Assembly (NCBI GenBank): GCA_012033205.1
Contig: JAAUSO010000069.1
Location: 1-33,715 of the forward strand
Source of the DNA: Richelia sp. SL_2_1
GTDB taxonomy: Bacteria; Cyanobacteriota; Cyanobacteriia; Cyanobacteriales; Nostocaceae
Reading direction: 5' to 3'
Length of the DNA: 33,715 nucleotides
In this document: positions 16,601-25,012 of the stretch, one piece after another
Numbering within the stretch: position 1 is the first letter of the stretch
Layout: each line of letters starts with the position of its first letter
Made by a program: the position numbers and the translations under genes
Notes under the pieces: model-generated
Told to the model about the DNA's origin: nothing
Databases searched by the model: none
What the model saw: only the letters and a program-made list of their open reading frames with translations

Positions 16601-17573
16601 TGACACAGAATCCTTACAAAACCAATTACTCGCTTGGTTGTTAGCAGATAATGCAGCAACCGAGGAGGATTTTTTGGTCGAATGTGAGGAAATTAACGGG
16701 GCTAAAACATACACAGAAAACACTGCTTCTACAAGCGGTGCTTCTGAGTCAGATTCGATGTCCTATCCTTTTTTTCAACTGGGAGAAATTCCTACTGTGC
16801 AAACACGTTTCCAAGCCGTTCTTAAGCGTCGGTTACAAAGTCAAGTCCAAGATAATCCACCGTTATTCCCCTGGGAAACACAATTAGTGGATTATCCCGA
16901 TTACATAGACAATTTATCTATGAACTGGGTTCCCGCTCATCCTTGGGCGGCACAACAGTCTAAACTCAGTTTGCCAATTGCGATACCGGAGAAAATTTTT
17001 CAGCAGTTATTGGCAAAGTGTCAAGAGTTGCTTTCGTTTCCAGTTCCATTGGGAGCCAAACTTGTGGGAGTGGTGGAAAGTTTATTCCCCAACGAACCGC
17101 AAATGCTCAACGATTTAGCCGGAATGGTACTCAGAAGTCCATATCGTTCTGCGGATACTTTAGAAAGGATGCCTTATGTCGAAGGCAACTACTCGGATTT
17201 GCAACCGCGTCAACAAATGGCATTATCATTGTTGGCTGCTAAACAATTGTTAGAAAATCTCACTTTATCTGTTGATGCCAGCGAAGAGTATGTCTCAAGG
17301 CAATGGCTAACCAACTTTGGTACCGTGACTTTGAGCGTAAAATACGACCAAGTTGCCCAAACACTGCGGGTTGAAGCTGAATTACCCCATCCCGGACAAG
17401 TGAAACTTGAAGGAGATAATTGTGTTCAGGTTGCAAAATCTTCAAATCAAGGAATTGTCAGCTTAGAACTGAATTCAGTTCAACAACAAGCAAATTATAC
17501 ATTGGCAGTTGAGCTAAATGACATGGATACTCAACCGCTGTACTTTACAATTGTGCCAACTTCTGCTTGTTAA
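16593..17573 (+). CDS. patU: PatU, heterocyst pattern protein
   Basis: 326 aa from ATG 16593 (MNSDTESLQNQLLAWLLADN), which overlaps the restored hetZ stop by 8 nt, the usual coupled arrangement. In Anabaena PCC 7120 the gene is split into patU5 and patU3; other filamentous cyanobacteria carry it whole, as here. The protein has an acidic and Ser/Thr-rich N-terminal third (GAKTYTENTASTSGASESDS), a middle with FPWETQLVDYPDY and HPWAAQQSKLSLP, a helical region (IFQQLLAKCQELLSFPVPLG) and a beta-rich C-terminus. It influences heterocyst spacing together with hetZ (family knowledge); its biochemical role is unknown. In the present sequence it is the C-terminal part of a 720-aa ORF starting at hetZ. 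Confidence 0.85.
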   Translation: MNSDTESLQNQLLAWLLADNAATEEDFLVECEEINGAKTYTENTASTSGASESDSMSYPFFQLGEIPTVQTRFQAVLKRRLQSQVQDNPPLFPWETQLVDYPDYIDNLSMNWVPAHPWAAQQSKLSLPIAIPEKIFQQLLAKCQELLSFPVPLGAKLVGVVESLFPNEPQMLNDLAGMVLRSPYRSADTLERMPYVEGNYSDLQPRQQMALSLLAAKQLLENLTLSVDASEEYVSRQWLTNFGTVTLSVKYDQVAQTLRVEAELPHPGQVKLEGDNCVQVAKSSNQGIVSLELNSVQQQANYTLAVELNDMDTQPLYFTIVPTSAC

Positions 17574-17818
17574 TTGATATCGACGGGGGTTTCTAGAATC
17601 AACTAGAAATTCGGTATTAATACGCAGAAAATTGAGCAAAAAGACGACAAATAGAAAGGGTTTAGGGGTAGTAGTGAAACTGAACCTTTATTTAATAAGC
17701 AGACAGTCTGAGGGTTTACAGCAGTTCTCATCGAAATCTTGGCAAATTTGATTGTTCGGTAAATGTAAATCAAACATACTGCTTTGAGTAATAATCAGGT
17801 TATGCGGCATTTTTACGG

Positions 17819-20129
17819 ATGAAGAATAGGTTTAGGGGTCTACACAATATAGGGTACTGGCGGCAAAAAATTTCCAATTCACCGCCGATAGAAATAGAAG
17901 ATTCAATTGTTTTCAGGGTGCTAGTTAGCGCTTTGGTAATCATCGGAATTGTCGCGACGGATATAGCTGCTGAAACAACTGGCAGTTTTTGGGCAGTTCC
18001 TTTAAGTTTAGTGGGCGGAGTTTGGAGTTATTACCGTCGTCGTCAACCCAATGTAGCGGTCAAATTCTGTATCGCTATCGGAATGTTATTAGCACTCGGT
18101 GCGTTTTTCGGGCGATTGGTAGGTGAACTCAATGATACCCGGCTAATTCTCGCAGAATTATTGATTCAACTCCAGGTGCTGCATAGTTTCGATATGCCTC
18201 GTCGTAAAGATTTGGGATATTCGATGATCATTGGGTTGATTTTAATCGGTGTAGCAGCAACCCTGAGTCAAACTTTAGCTTTTGCACCAGTGTTGCTGCT
18301 CTTTTTAGCTATCGTCTTACCGACTTTGGTATTAGATTATCGTTCGCGATTGGGTTTAGAACCCCTAACAATTAAAAAACAATCATCAAAAAATCAAGAT
18401 TCTGCGATTTTTAATTTCAAATTTTTAGTTATAATTTTTTAATCATAATAATTATAGGACTGAGCATTTTCGCCGTTTTACCGAGGTTTCCCGGTTATGG
18501 CTTGCGGACATTTCCGGTGAGTTCACCTATCGAGGTACAAGGCGATTTTACCGGACGCAAAATTGTCAATCCTGGTTATGTCCGTTCCGGTAATAATAAC
18601 GGCTCACAAGGTAGCAATGGCGACGGTACTTCTCAAGGCGCAAAGGGCGATCGCCAACAGGTTGATGACAGCTTTTATTACGGATTTAATACCAAAATTA
18701 ATCAGAATTTACGCGGAGAAATGAAACCCAAAGTTGTGATGCGGGTACGTTCTCAAGCAGAAGGTTTCTGGCGAGTTTTGGCATTTGATCGTTATACGGG
18801 TAAGGGATGGGAAATTTCTCGCAACGACAAAGTGAAGCGGTTGCAACGTTCTCCTTTCTCCTATCAAACTTTTCTGGAAACTCCTGTAATTATTGGTAAA
18901 ACCAAAGAAATAGTCCAAACTTACACGGTAGTGTCGGAATTACCTAACTTGATTCCGGCAATGACATATCCCAAAGAAATCTATTTTCCCACACCAATAA
19001 TAGCCGTCGATACAGAAGATGGTTTGCGATCGCCGGTTGGTTTATCCGAAGGTCTTACTTATACCGTACTATCTGAAGTCCCCTATCGCGATCGCACTAG
19101 GCTCGCAAAAACTGGAAGCCAATATCCAAATAGTATTACAAATTATTACCTCCAGGTTCCTCCTGAAATAGATGACAAAGTTAAACAACTTACCGAAGAA
19201 ATTTTAGCTGACTACAATCGTCAACAAATAGGTAAAACACAGAAGAGTCTTTCCTCACCTTATGAAATCGCTCTTTACCTAGCTCAATACTTGAAACAAA
19301 ACTACACAGTACCTCAAAATCCGTTTTCCATTCCATTATTAAATGATGATGATGACTTGGTAGAAGCTTTCCTATTTAAAAACAAAGGAGGACTACCAGA
19401 TCAATTTTCTACAGTTTTAACAGTAATGTTGCGTTCTATTGGGATTCCAGCGCGGTTAGTTGCAGGATTTGCCCCAGGAGATTTTAATCCATTTACAGGG
19501 ATGTACGTAGTCCGGAATACGGACGCTTACGCAATGACGGAAGTCTACTTCCCTAAATATGGTTGGTTTGCTTTCGATCCTATACCCAATCATCCTTAAT
19601 TCCTCCATCCATCGAAGAAACTCAAACTTTTTCCGTTTTAAAACAATTTTGGAATTGGATTGCAGGTTGGCTTCCTTCTCCAGTCACAGGATTGCTCAAT
19701 AATCTATTTGGCAAAATATTTAGCATTCTTGTAAAGCTTTTATCCTGGTTTTTATCGTTATTCTCCCAAGGTATTTTCGGGATATTAACTGGATTAAGTT
19801 TCTTAACGACAATTTCTTTGTTCAGTTGGTTGGGTTGGGATAAATGGCGCAAATGGCGCAAATGGCAATTTTTAGGTAAATTGCAGCCAATGGAAAGACT
19901 TTATCAACAAATGCTTGAGTGGACTGCCGAAAAAGGATTGACGAAACATCAAGCACAAACTCCTTTGGAATATGCCCAGATATTACAGCAGTATCATTCT
20001 CCCCAAATAGCTGAAGTCATAGAAGAAATTTCTCAAGCTTATGTGAGTTGGCGTTATGGGGATAATAACCCTAACTTAAACAATCTGCACCAAAAATGGC
20101 AGCAACTTAGAAACAGTTCAAAAAACTAA
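17819..20129 (+). pseudogene. TgpA-like membrane transglutaminase homologue (DUF3488/TGase-core/DUF4129), two frameshifts
   Basis: One gene read in three frames: 17819-18442 (five membrane segments and part of a sixth), 18502-19599 (periplasmic transglutaminase-like core) and 19563-20129 (last membrane segment and DUF4129-like tail). One T added to the six-T run at 18435-18440 joins parts 1 and 2 through a continuous sixth helix ending in AVLPRFPGYG. One T added near 19594-19596 joins DPIPNHP to LIPPSIEE. The repaired product is 770 aa. The catalytic triad looks lost independently of the frameshifts: the Cys position reads GGLPDQFST (Cys to Pro) and the His position reads DAYAMTEVYF (His to Tyr), while the Asp in FAFDP remains. 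I believe cyanobacterial relatives share this, so the intact protein would be a non-catalytic member. It follows patU by 245 bp. Substrate and role are unknown. Confidence 0.85.
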
Positions 20130-20636
20130 GCCTGTATTTGTTATTTCTAAAAAAAATATATATAGAAGAACATAATATTTTTTTTGGGAAACATTAGAAA
20201 GATTGATGATTAAAAATAACTAAACATAAGTAAACATTTATTTCTAATCTCGTAAATTAAACAATATTTGAATTATTGGATAAACTGCCAAAACAGAAGT
20301 AATTACATCTTTTCTGGCAGTGCTTTCTAAGAAATAGAAGTCGAATAGGGGTAGTGAAACTGGGGATGAAGAATCGGGCGATCTAGAAAAATTGAATTTT
20401 TCATGGAATCATATAATACCTTGTTTGGGAAATATTTCATCTATATCTTAAGGAGTATTTTTAATAAGAAAGGATAATGAATAACTGTAAAAACTAGAAG
20501 ATAAATAGAAACAAGAGCAGTTACAAACAAAATGCGTTGTTAGAGCGATTTTTTGGGGATAACATGGAAAAGAGTTGCTTTTAAAGACATGATTAATCTT
20601 GTCTGATGTTCACATACATTACATAGCAGTTTTTTT
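20130..20636. other. Intergenic region before the DUF370 gene
   Basis: 507 bp of AT-rich DNA with no recognisable gene. A short stretch at about 20347-20361 (GGGGTAGTGAAACTG) resembles one at 17667-17684 upstream of the transglutaminase homologue, possibly a dispersed motif. The promoter of the DUF370 gene should be near the right end. Confidence 0.45.
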
Positions 20637-20903
20637 ATGGACATTCAGTTAATCAACATCGGTTTCGGCAATATTGTTTCTGCCAACCGAGTAGTTGCAA
20701 TTGTCAGTCCAGAATCAGCCCCAATCAAGCGAATCATTACCGATGCGCGAGATCGAGGTCAGCTGATTGATGCAACTTACGGTCGTCGCACTAGGGCTGT
20801 AATTATAACTGATTCGAGTCACGTTATTCTTTCAGCTATCCAGCCGGAAACAGTAGCGAATCGTTTCGTTATTTCCCGCGAGCATCATGTTGTAGATAAT
20901 TAA
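20637..20903 (+). CDS. RemA-like DUF370 protein
   Basis: 88 aa. The whole length matches the RemA/DUF370 family: [32 protein letters not shown], then [41 protein letters not shown]. In Bacillus, RemA is a DNA-binding regulator of extracellular matrix genes, with the Arg-rich YGRRTR segment near the DNA-contacting loop. The cyanobacterial role is not established. The gene is widely linked to gmk, as it is here. Its stop codon TAA is directly followed by AGGAGC and an ATG at 20910 that opens a short leader ORF. No strong ribosome site precedes its own ATG. Confidence 0.92.
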   Translation: MDIQLINIGFGNIVSANRVVAIVSPESAPIKRIITDARDRGQLIDATYGRRTRAVIITDSSHVILSAIQPETVANRFVISREHHVVDN

Positions 20904-20909
20904 AGGAGC

Positions 20910-20981
20910 ATGAGTTACAATTTCCGTAAAATTCAGGGGCAGGCTTTAAATTCAGTGAACTCATGTTGTATCCGATATTAA
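20910..20981 (+). CDS. Possible 23-aa leader peptide upstream of gmk
   Basis: A short ORF starts with ATG two bases after AAAGGAG (20902-20908), so the spacing is tight, and it begins 6 nt after the DUF370 stop. The peptide is MSYNFRKIQGQALNSVNSCC plus Ile-Arg-Tyr, with two consecutive Cys codons. Its end lies 10 nt before the distal arm of a terminator hairpin, which is the geometry of an attenuator. It matches no known family and could be a chance ORF. Confidence 0.25.
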   Translation: MSYNFRKIQGQALNSVNSCCIRY

Positions 20982-21007
20982 GGAATGACCAAGCCTGCCA
21001 ATTTTTT
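20938..21007 (+). terminator. Intrinsic terminator between the DUF370 gene and gmk
   Basis: GGCAGGCTT (20938-20946) pairs perfectly with AAGCCTGCC (20991-20999), followed by AATTTTTTAG. The loop is 44 nt. A second pair, CATGAGTT (20909-20916) with AACTCATG (20958-20965), interleaves with it, so the two stems are either a pseudoknot or mutually exclusive. Confidence 0.7.
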
Positions 21008-21008
21008 A

Positions 21009-21143
21009 GATCCGATATCGGGTCTGTATGACGAGCCGGTAAAACGTATAATTTTTTTGTACCATGTGAATTAAGCGATTTAAAAGTCGTTAAAATTACA
21101 AGTCACCTTAGCCAATAGTCATTTATTAAACTAACAAATGACT
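21009..21143 (+). promoter_or_regulatory. gmk leader: palindrome and hairpin
   Basis: GATCCGATATCGGGTC (21009-21024) is a 16-bp palindrome with one imperfect pair. Its ATCCGATAT half is also directly repeated at 20970-20978. A further hairpin, AGTCATTT with AAATGACT (21117-21124 with 21136-21143), lies 46 bp before gmk. Either an operator or an RNA structure is possible. Confidence 0.4.
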
Positions 21144-21189
21144 GCTGAGTAGTGAATAATGTATATAAATTGATTCACAGGGAAAGCGA

Positions 21190-21792
21190 ATGATGCAAGT
21201 GTTATCCACCCACAGTGGTGCTACTACTAAATTATTGTCTTCAGGAAAGCTGATTGTTTTAACAGGTCCTAGTGGTGTCGGTAAAGGCACTTTAATGCGA
21301 TTGCTTCTTTCGCGTCATCCCGAACTCAATTACTCAATATCTGCCACTACCCGTTCTCCTCGTCCGGGAGAAGTAGACGGCAAGGATTATTATTTTATTA
21401 GCCATACTAAATTTCAACAGTTGATTGAGGAAGACGAATTTCTGGAGTGGGCGGAATTTGCCACCAATTTATACGGTACCCCTCGTAAACCAGTAATTGA
21501 ACTCTTAGAGTCTGGTAGCTCTGTACTACTTGAGATTGAATTAGAAGGAGCAAGACAAATTCGTGCCAAATTTCCCGAAGTCTTGAGTATTTTTATACTT
21601 CCACCCAATTTTAATGAATTAGAGAAACGAATACGCGGTAGAAAAAAAGATTCTGAAGCGGCTATATCCCATCGTTTAAAGCGTGCTAAAGAAGAAATTG
21701 ATTCTGCTGGTGAATTCGATATTCAAATAGTGAATGACGATTTAGAAACTGCTGTTCATGAAATTGAAATGGCGATGTTTTCTGAGAGCTAA
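21190..21792 (+). CDS. gmk: Guanylate kinase
   Basis: 200 aa. It phosphorylates GMP to GDP with ATP in the cytoplasm. The P-loop GPSGVGKGT is at residues 26-34. The GMP-binding region follows: SISATTRSPRPGEVDGKDYYF, then EFLEWAEFATNLYGTP. The lid has IRGRKKDSEAAISHRL, and the C-terminal end reads FDIQIVNDDLETAVHEI. Length and motifs are typical. Two adjacent ATG codons (21190 and 21193) follow GGGAAAG; the first is used. The roughly 19-residue N-terminal extension before SGKLIVLTGPS is common in cyanobacteria. A strong terminator follows. The unusual leader upstream suggests its own control rather than simple co-transcription with the DUF370 gene. Confidence 0.96.
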   Translation: MMQVLSTHSGATTKLLSSGKLIVLTGPSGVGKGTLMRLLLSRHPELNYSISATTRSPRPGEVDGKDYYFISHTKFQQLIEEDEFLEWAEFATNLYGTPRKPVIELLESGSSVLLEIELEGARQIRAKFPEVLSIFILPPNFNELEKRIRGRKKDSEAAISHRLKRAKEEIDSAGEFDIQIVNDDLETAVHEIEMAMFSES

Positions 21793-21837
21793 CTATTTTG
21801 AATGACGCGAACTAATCGAAATTAGATGCTACAAAAC

Positions 21838-21890
21838 AAAGGACACTAACCAAGAGCATCAAAGTCTTTGTGTTGTGTCCTTTTGTTTTT
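21838..21890 (+). terminator. Terminator between convergent gmk and psaL, probably bidirectional
   Basis: AAAGGACAC (21838-21846) pairs with GTGTCCTTT (21875-21883), followed by TGTTTTT. An inner CAAAG/CTTTG stem is possible at 21860-21870. On the minus strand the same stem is followed by TTTGTTTTG, so it can also serve psaL. Confidence 0.8.
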
Positions 21891-21959
21891 GCGATCGCCA
21901 TTACCGTTAACGTGCCAATCGCGCTTTAATTAATGTTTGAAAAAAACATAAAACCGAAA

Positions 21960-22487
21960 TTAACCAGCTAAACCTTGGAGAAATGGCAGATTACTGGTCA
22001 AAAAGTATGCAGTTATGGCACCACCAATACCGCCAATTAAAAAAGCGCTGCCAAAATTGTTCCAACCTTCCGTAGTATTAAAAGCACTAGGTGGATTGGG
22101 AATAGTAACTGTAGCAACTGGTTTGGGTGGATTGCTATTAGCGTACAAAGATAAGCAAGCGGTGAGAATCACAACCAAGCCGATTGTGGAAAGTAATCCA
22201 GCCAAGTTAGCGGGTGGTGCATTACGCAGGGGTCCTAATTTAGCAAATGGACCAAATAAGAAGTAACCGTGTGCCATACCAACTTCTAATCCGCGTCTGA
22301 AAGGAGTTAAATCAGGACGATAAGCTGGTAAATTGCCGATAAACCACTTAATTAGCCCAGAAGAGTTAATTGGGGTTTCTAGATTGCCTAACTGGGGATT
22401 GCCTGCGGCTGCAAAAACAACTTCCCGATTTCTGGGGTCACTAGAATTATTTTTCGATGCATCTGCTGATTGCGCCATATTTGTCAT
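21960..22487 (-). CDS. psaL: Photosystem I subunit XI (PsaL)
   Basis: 175-aa membrane subunit of photosystem I at the monomer interface of the complex. Diagnostic segments are NPQLGNLETPINSSGLIKWF, FIGNLPAYRPDLTPFRRGLE, VGMAHGYFLFGPFAKLGPLR and a C-terminal helix GSAFLIGGIGGAITAYFLTS. ATG 22485-22487 is preceded by GAGAGGT at a fairly long spacing; a second ATG nine nt inside is the alternative. It lies downstream of psaF and psaJ on the same strand, 414 bp after psaJ and beyond a terminator, so it probably has its own promoter. No psaI is seen beside it. Family knowledge links a psaF/J/L arrangement to dimeric or tetrameric PSI in heterocystous cyanobacteria. Confidence 0.97.
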   Translation of the reverse strand: MTNMAQSADASKNNSSDPRNREVVFAAAGNPQLGNLETPINSSGLIKWFIGNLPAYRPDLTPFRRGLEVGMAHGYFLFGPFAKLGPLRNAPPANLAGLLSTIGLVVILTACLSLYANSNPPKPVATVTIPNPPSAFNTTEGWNNFGSAFLIGGIGGAITAYFLTSNLPFLQGLAG

Positions 22488-22611
22488 ATTTGATTTTTAC
22501 CTCTCGAACAAATTGGTACTTTTCTACATATTAATCATGTATCTTGACGAGCTTTTTAACAGTAATTTTTAGAAAAATTAATAAATATAAAATTAAATAT
22601 AAAATCAAAGA

Positions 22612-22660
22612 TAAAACCAAAGATAAAACTCGCTTCTGCCCGGTTAGCAAAAGCGAGTTT
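22612..22660 (-). terminator. Intrinsic terminator of psaF-psaJ
   Basis: On the minus strand a perfect 10-bp stem AAACTCGCTT/AAGCGAGTTT (arms at 22651-22660 and 22626-22635) with a 15-nt loop is followed by TTATCTTTGGTTTTATC. It lies about 240 bp after psaJ and separates it from psaL. Confidence 0.75.
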
Positions 22661-22696
22661 CACAACAAATTATTCCCACATAATCAATAGGAATTT

Positions 22697-22725
22697 ATCA
22701 GTTAACAGTTATCAGTTATCAGTTA
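22697..22725. repeat. Heptanucleotide repeat (CAGTTAT / CAGTTAA)
   Basis: Four degenerate copies of a 7-bp CAGTTAT-like unit in the psaJ-psaL spacer, another member of the STRR class. Confidence 0.75.
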
Positions 22726-22901
22726 AATTCCTGGGTCTAAATTCCTGAATTTAAGTCCCCGTTGATAAACTTCTACGTACTGATAACTGCTTAGGGTATG
22801 TCATAAAGGACACGTGTCACTGTTCACTGTTCAGGAATTTAATCGGCGTTGTAAGTTACAAGTGAACTCATAACTTGAAAAACAACGTTTTGTATACCCA
22901 A

Positions 22902-23033
22902 TTAAGGTAGTGGATGGAACAATAAATCGGGGAAAATGTAGTTGAATGTAATCAACAAAACTGCTGTAAATATTAACCAGCCAAACAGTAGGACTGGTGC
23001 GAGAGAAAGATACTTCAAGAAATCACTTTGCAT
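22902..23033 (-). CDS. psaJ: Photosystem I subunit IX (PsaJ)
   Basis: 43-aa single-helix protein. It starts [20 protein letters not shown] and ends with the family hallmark [14 protein letters not shown]. PsaJ is a small transmembrane subunit of photosystem I that packs against PsaF and helps hold it in place. ATG 23031-23033 follows GGGAG by about 10 nt. It lies 179 bp after psaF on the same strand, and the pair probably forms one transcript ending at the terminator near 22612-22660. The psaF-psaJ pair is conserved across cyanobacteria. Confidence 0.96.
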   Translation of the reverse strand: MQSDFLKYLSLAPVLLFGWLIFTAVLLITFNYIFPDLLFHPLP

Positions 23034-23212
23034 TAATCATTACTCCCAAATAATGAGAATTAGGTAGATAATTGGACGAGTAGATTTACGCCCTTGGATA
23101 ATTAAGAAGAGTTGTTTCAAAGACAGCCGGACAATAAATTATTGACGATAATTAGCTTGTCTTTTTGATAGCTGGTGGACTTATTGACAACTTTCTTAAT
23201 TAACAATTGCTA

Positions 23213-23707
23213 CTAACGTGGAGAAATTGGAATTTCTTCATCCTTAGCAGTCAATTCACCCGAACGCAACTCTTGGATTGCTGCTGCGGGCCAAGTAAAA
23301 CCAGAAAGCATTAGCGGTAATGCTCTGGGTAGATCGATAATAATTTCCTTCATCTCAGCATCTTTTTCTTCTCTGACGGCTATGAGGTAAGCACGACCTA
23401 CCCAACCAATCCAGCCAGCAATGTAAAGAAACAAAATACCAGGAATCAAGAAATCACCAGCATTGCTCAGACGACCATCAACAATCAAATGAGGTAGACC
23501 CTCTGGACCGCACAAGGCTTGAGAATAACGTTCAAAACGTTTTTCTCCGCTATTGGGGTCGGAGGTCGTGTTACGGGCATCCGCAGCACGTTGTTGAAAA
23601 GCGGGTGAGTCGCTGCATCGTACAAGGTCAGCGCCTACAGCGAAGGCTGGTGGGGCGAAATTAAACGCCAAACAAACAGCTAAAATTAGAGCAAACAAGC
23701 GTCTCAT
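23213..23707 (-). CDS. psaF: Photosystem I subunit III (PsaF), plastocyanin/cytochrome c6 docking side
   Basis: 164 aa with a cleavable signal peptide ([20 protein letters not shown], ending at AFA). The mature lumenal part [16 protein letters not shown] follows and includes the two conserved Cys (CSDS and [11 protein letters not shown]). Then come the hydrophobic segment [20 protein letters not shown] and the second membrane segment [17 protein letters not shown]. The ATG at 23705-23707 is preceded by AAAGGAAA at good spacing. PsaF lies on the lumenal side of photosystem I. It is divergent from tsaD and upstream of psaJ. Confidence 0.97.
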   Translation of the reverse strand: MRRLFALILAVCLAFNFAPPAFAVGADLVRCSDSPAFQQRAADARNTTSDPNSGEKRFERYSQALCGPEGLPHLIVDGRLSNAGDFLIPGILFLYIAGWIGWVGRAYLIAVREEKDAEMKEIIIDLPRALPLMLSGFTWPAAAIQELRSGELTAKDEEIPISPR

Positions 23708-23883
23708 GAAATTGTTTCCTTTTATGACGAAACAAAAATTTTGTACAAACGAGCGGCTCGTACAAATTTAAATTTGTCTAACTAAGAAGCGATCATACTC
23801 TTGATGCGTAAACTGAGTAAAGTTGAAGTAAATAAAAGTTAAAGCTTCTACAACAAAATTTTTATATTAGATAACCTTGATCG
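23708..23883. promoter_or_regulatory. Divergent promoter region psaF / tsaD
   Basis: 176 bp between outward-facing genes. It contains a perfect 16-bp AT palindrome ACAAATTTAAATTTGT (23762-23777) and, next to it, ACGAG-CGG-CTCGT (23749-23761), an inverted repeat flanked by TTTGTAC and ACAAATTT. Either could be an operator for psaFJ, whose genes respond to light in cyanobacteria. No regulator can be named. Confidence 0.5.
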
Positions 23884-24921
23884 ATGACAACTGTTTTAGC
23901 CATAGAAACTAGCTGCGATGAAACTGCTGTCGCAATTGTTAATAATCGTGACGTTTGTAGCAATGTTGTAGCGTCGCAAATTTCAATCCATAAAAATTAT
24001 GGTGGAGTGGTACCAGAAGTAGCCTCACGCCTACATTTGGAGACCATCAATTCACTTATAGCCCTTGCTTTAGAACAAGCACAGTTAGATTGGAAAGCAA
24101 TTGACGGTGTAGCTGCGACTTGTGCGCCAGGATTGGTAGGAGCGCTGTTAGTAGGCTTAACTGCCGCGAAAACTCTATCTATGGTGCATTCCTTACCATT
24201 TTTAGGAATTCATCACCTTGAAGGTCATATTTATGCTAATTATCTGAGCGAACCCACTCTTGAAACTCCATTTTTAAGTTTGTTAGTTTCCGGTGGACAT
24301 ACAAGCTTAATTTACGTCAAAGATTGCGGAGTTTACGAAAACCTGGGAGCGACAAGGGATGATGCAGCAGGGGAAGCATTTGACAAAGTAGCGCGGTTGT
24401 TGAAGCTGGGATACCCCGGTGGACCAATCATTGATAAATTAGCTCAACAAGGTAATTCTAATGCCTTTAAATTACCAGAAGGAAGAGTTTCTTTACCCGA
24501 AGGAGGCTATCATCCCTATGATGCGAGTTTTAGCGGCTTAAAGACAGCAGTATCAAGATTGGTACAGCAGTTAGAGAAAGATCATCCTGTGATACCTGTA
24601 GCAGATGTAGCAGCCAGTTTTCAGGATACTGTAGCCAGAGCGTTGACCAAAAGAGCTATATCCTGTGCTTTAGATTATGGTTTGAATACTATCACCGTCG
24701 GTGGTGGAGTCGCAGCCAACAGTGGTTTGAGAAAGCATTTACTTGCAGCAGCAGAAGCTCATAACTTGCGAGTATTATTTCCGCCTTTAAAATATTGTAC
24801 CGATAACGCCGCGATGATAGCTTGTTGTGCCGCAGACCATCTTAATAGGGGACATATTTCTTCTTTAAATCTCGGTGTTGAGTCAAGGCTTTCGCTTAGT
24901 GAGGTGATGAAGTTGTATTAG
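23884..24921 (+). CDS. tsaD: tRNA N6-threonylcarbamoyladenosine transferase TsaD
   Basis: 345 aa, formerly called Gcp or YgjD. It transfers threonylcarbamoyl from the adenylate made by TsaC to A37 of ANN-decoding tRNAs. The ASKHA-fold opening [16 protein letters not shown] is at residues 4-19. Metal-binding His residues are in HHLEGH (110-115). [13 protein letters not shown] and [22 protein letters not shown] follow. The C-terminal part has [15 protein letters not shown] and [15 protein letters not shown]. Complete and typical. Its partner TsaC is encoded about 6 kb downstream in the same window. Heptad repeats begin directly after the stop. Confidence 0.97.
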   Translation: MTTVLAIETSCDETAVAIVNNRDVCSNVVASQISIHKNYGGVVPEVASRLHLETINSLIALALEQAQLDWKAIDGVAATCAPGLVGALLVGLTAAKTLSMVHSLPFLGIHHLEGHIYANYLSEPTLETPFLSLLVSGGHTSLIYVKDCGVYENLGATRDDAAGEAFDKVARLLKLGYPGGPIIDKLAQQGNSNAFKLPEGRVSLPEGGYHPYDASFSGLKTAVSRLVQQLEKDHPVIPVADVAASFQDTVARALTKRAISCALDYGLNTITVGGGVAANSGLRKHLLAAAEAHNLRVLFPPLKYCTDNAAMIACCAADHLNRGHISSLNLGVESRLSLSEVMKLY

Positions 24922-25012
24922 TAATGGGTAATGGGTAATGGGTAATGGGTAATAAATTCTTACTTCTTACTCCTAACTCCTCATTCCTAACTCCTCATTC
25001 CTAACTCCTAAC
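24922..25012. repeat. Heptanucleotide repeats between tsaD and the hydrolase gene
   Basis: Four TAATGGG units (24922-24950) adjoin the tsaD stop. A second array of TAACTCC/TCATTCC units (about 24968-25012) follows and contains the TAG stop of the convergent hydrolase (25008-25010). The orientation is such that each gene meets stop codons in its sense direction. Confidence 0.9.

Larger units (their letters stand above)
22488..22901. other. Spacer psaJ / psaL with repeats
   Basis: 414 bp. It holds the psaFJ terminator (22612-22660), a 12-bp tandem ATAAAA(T/C)CAAAG (22599-22628), AGTTATC-type heptads (about 22697-22725), direct copies of TAAATTCCTG (22724 and 22738) with an inverted 11-bp partner at 22831-22841, and a perfect palindrome GACACGTGTC (22809-22818). 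The psaL promoter must also be here. Confidence 0.6.

Noticed and set aside
18435-18445. Programmed frameshift in the transglutaminase homologue
   Set aside because: The T-run is only six long, no stimulatory structure is evident, and a second independent break follows at 19594; deletion or sequence error is simpler.
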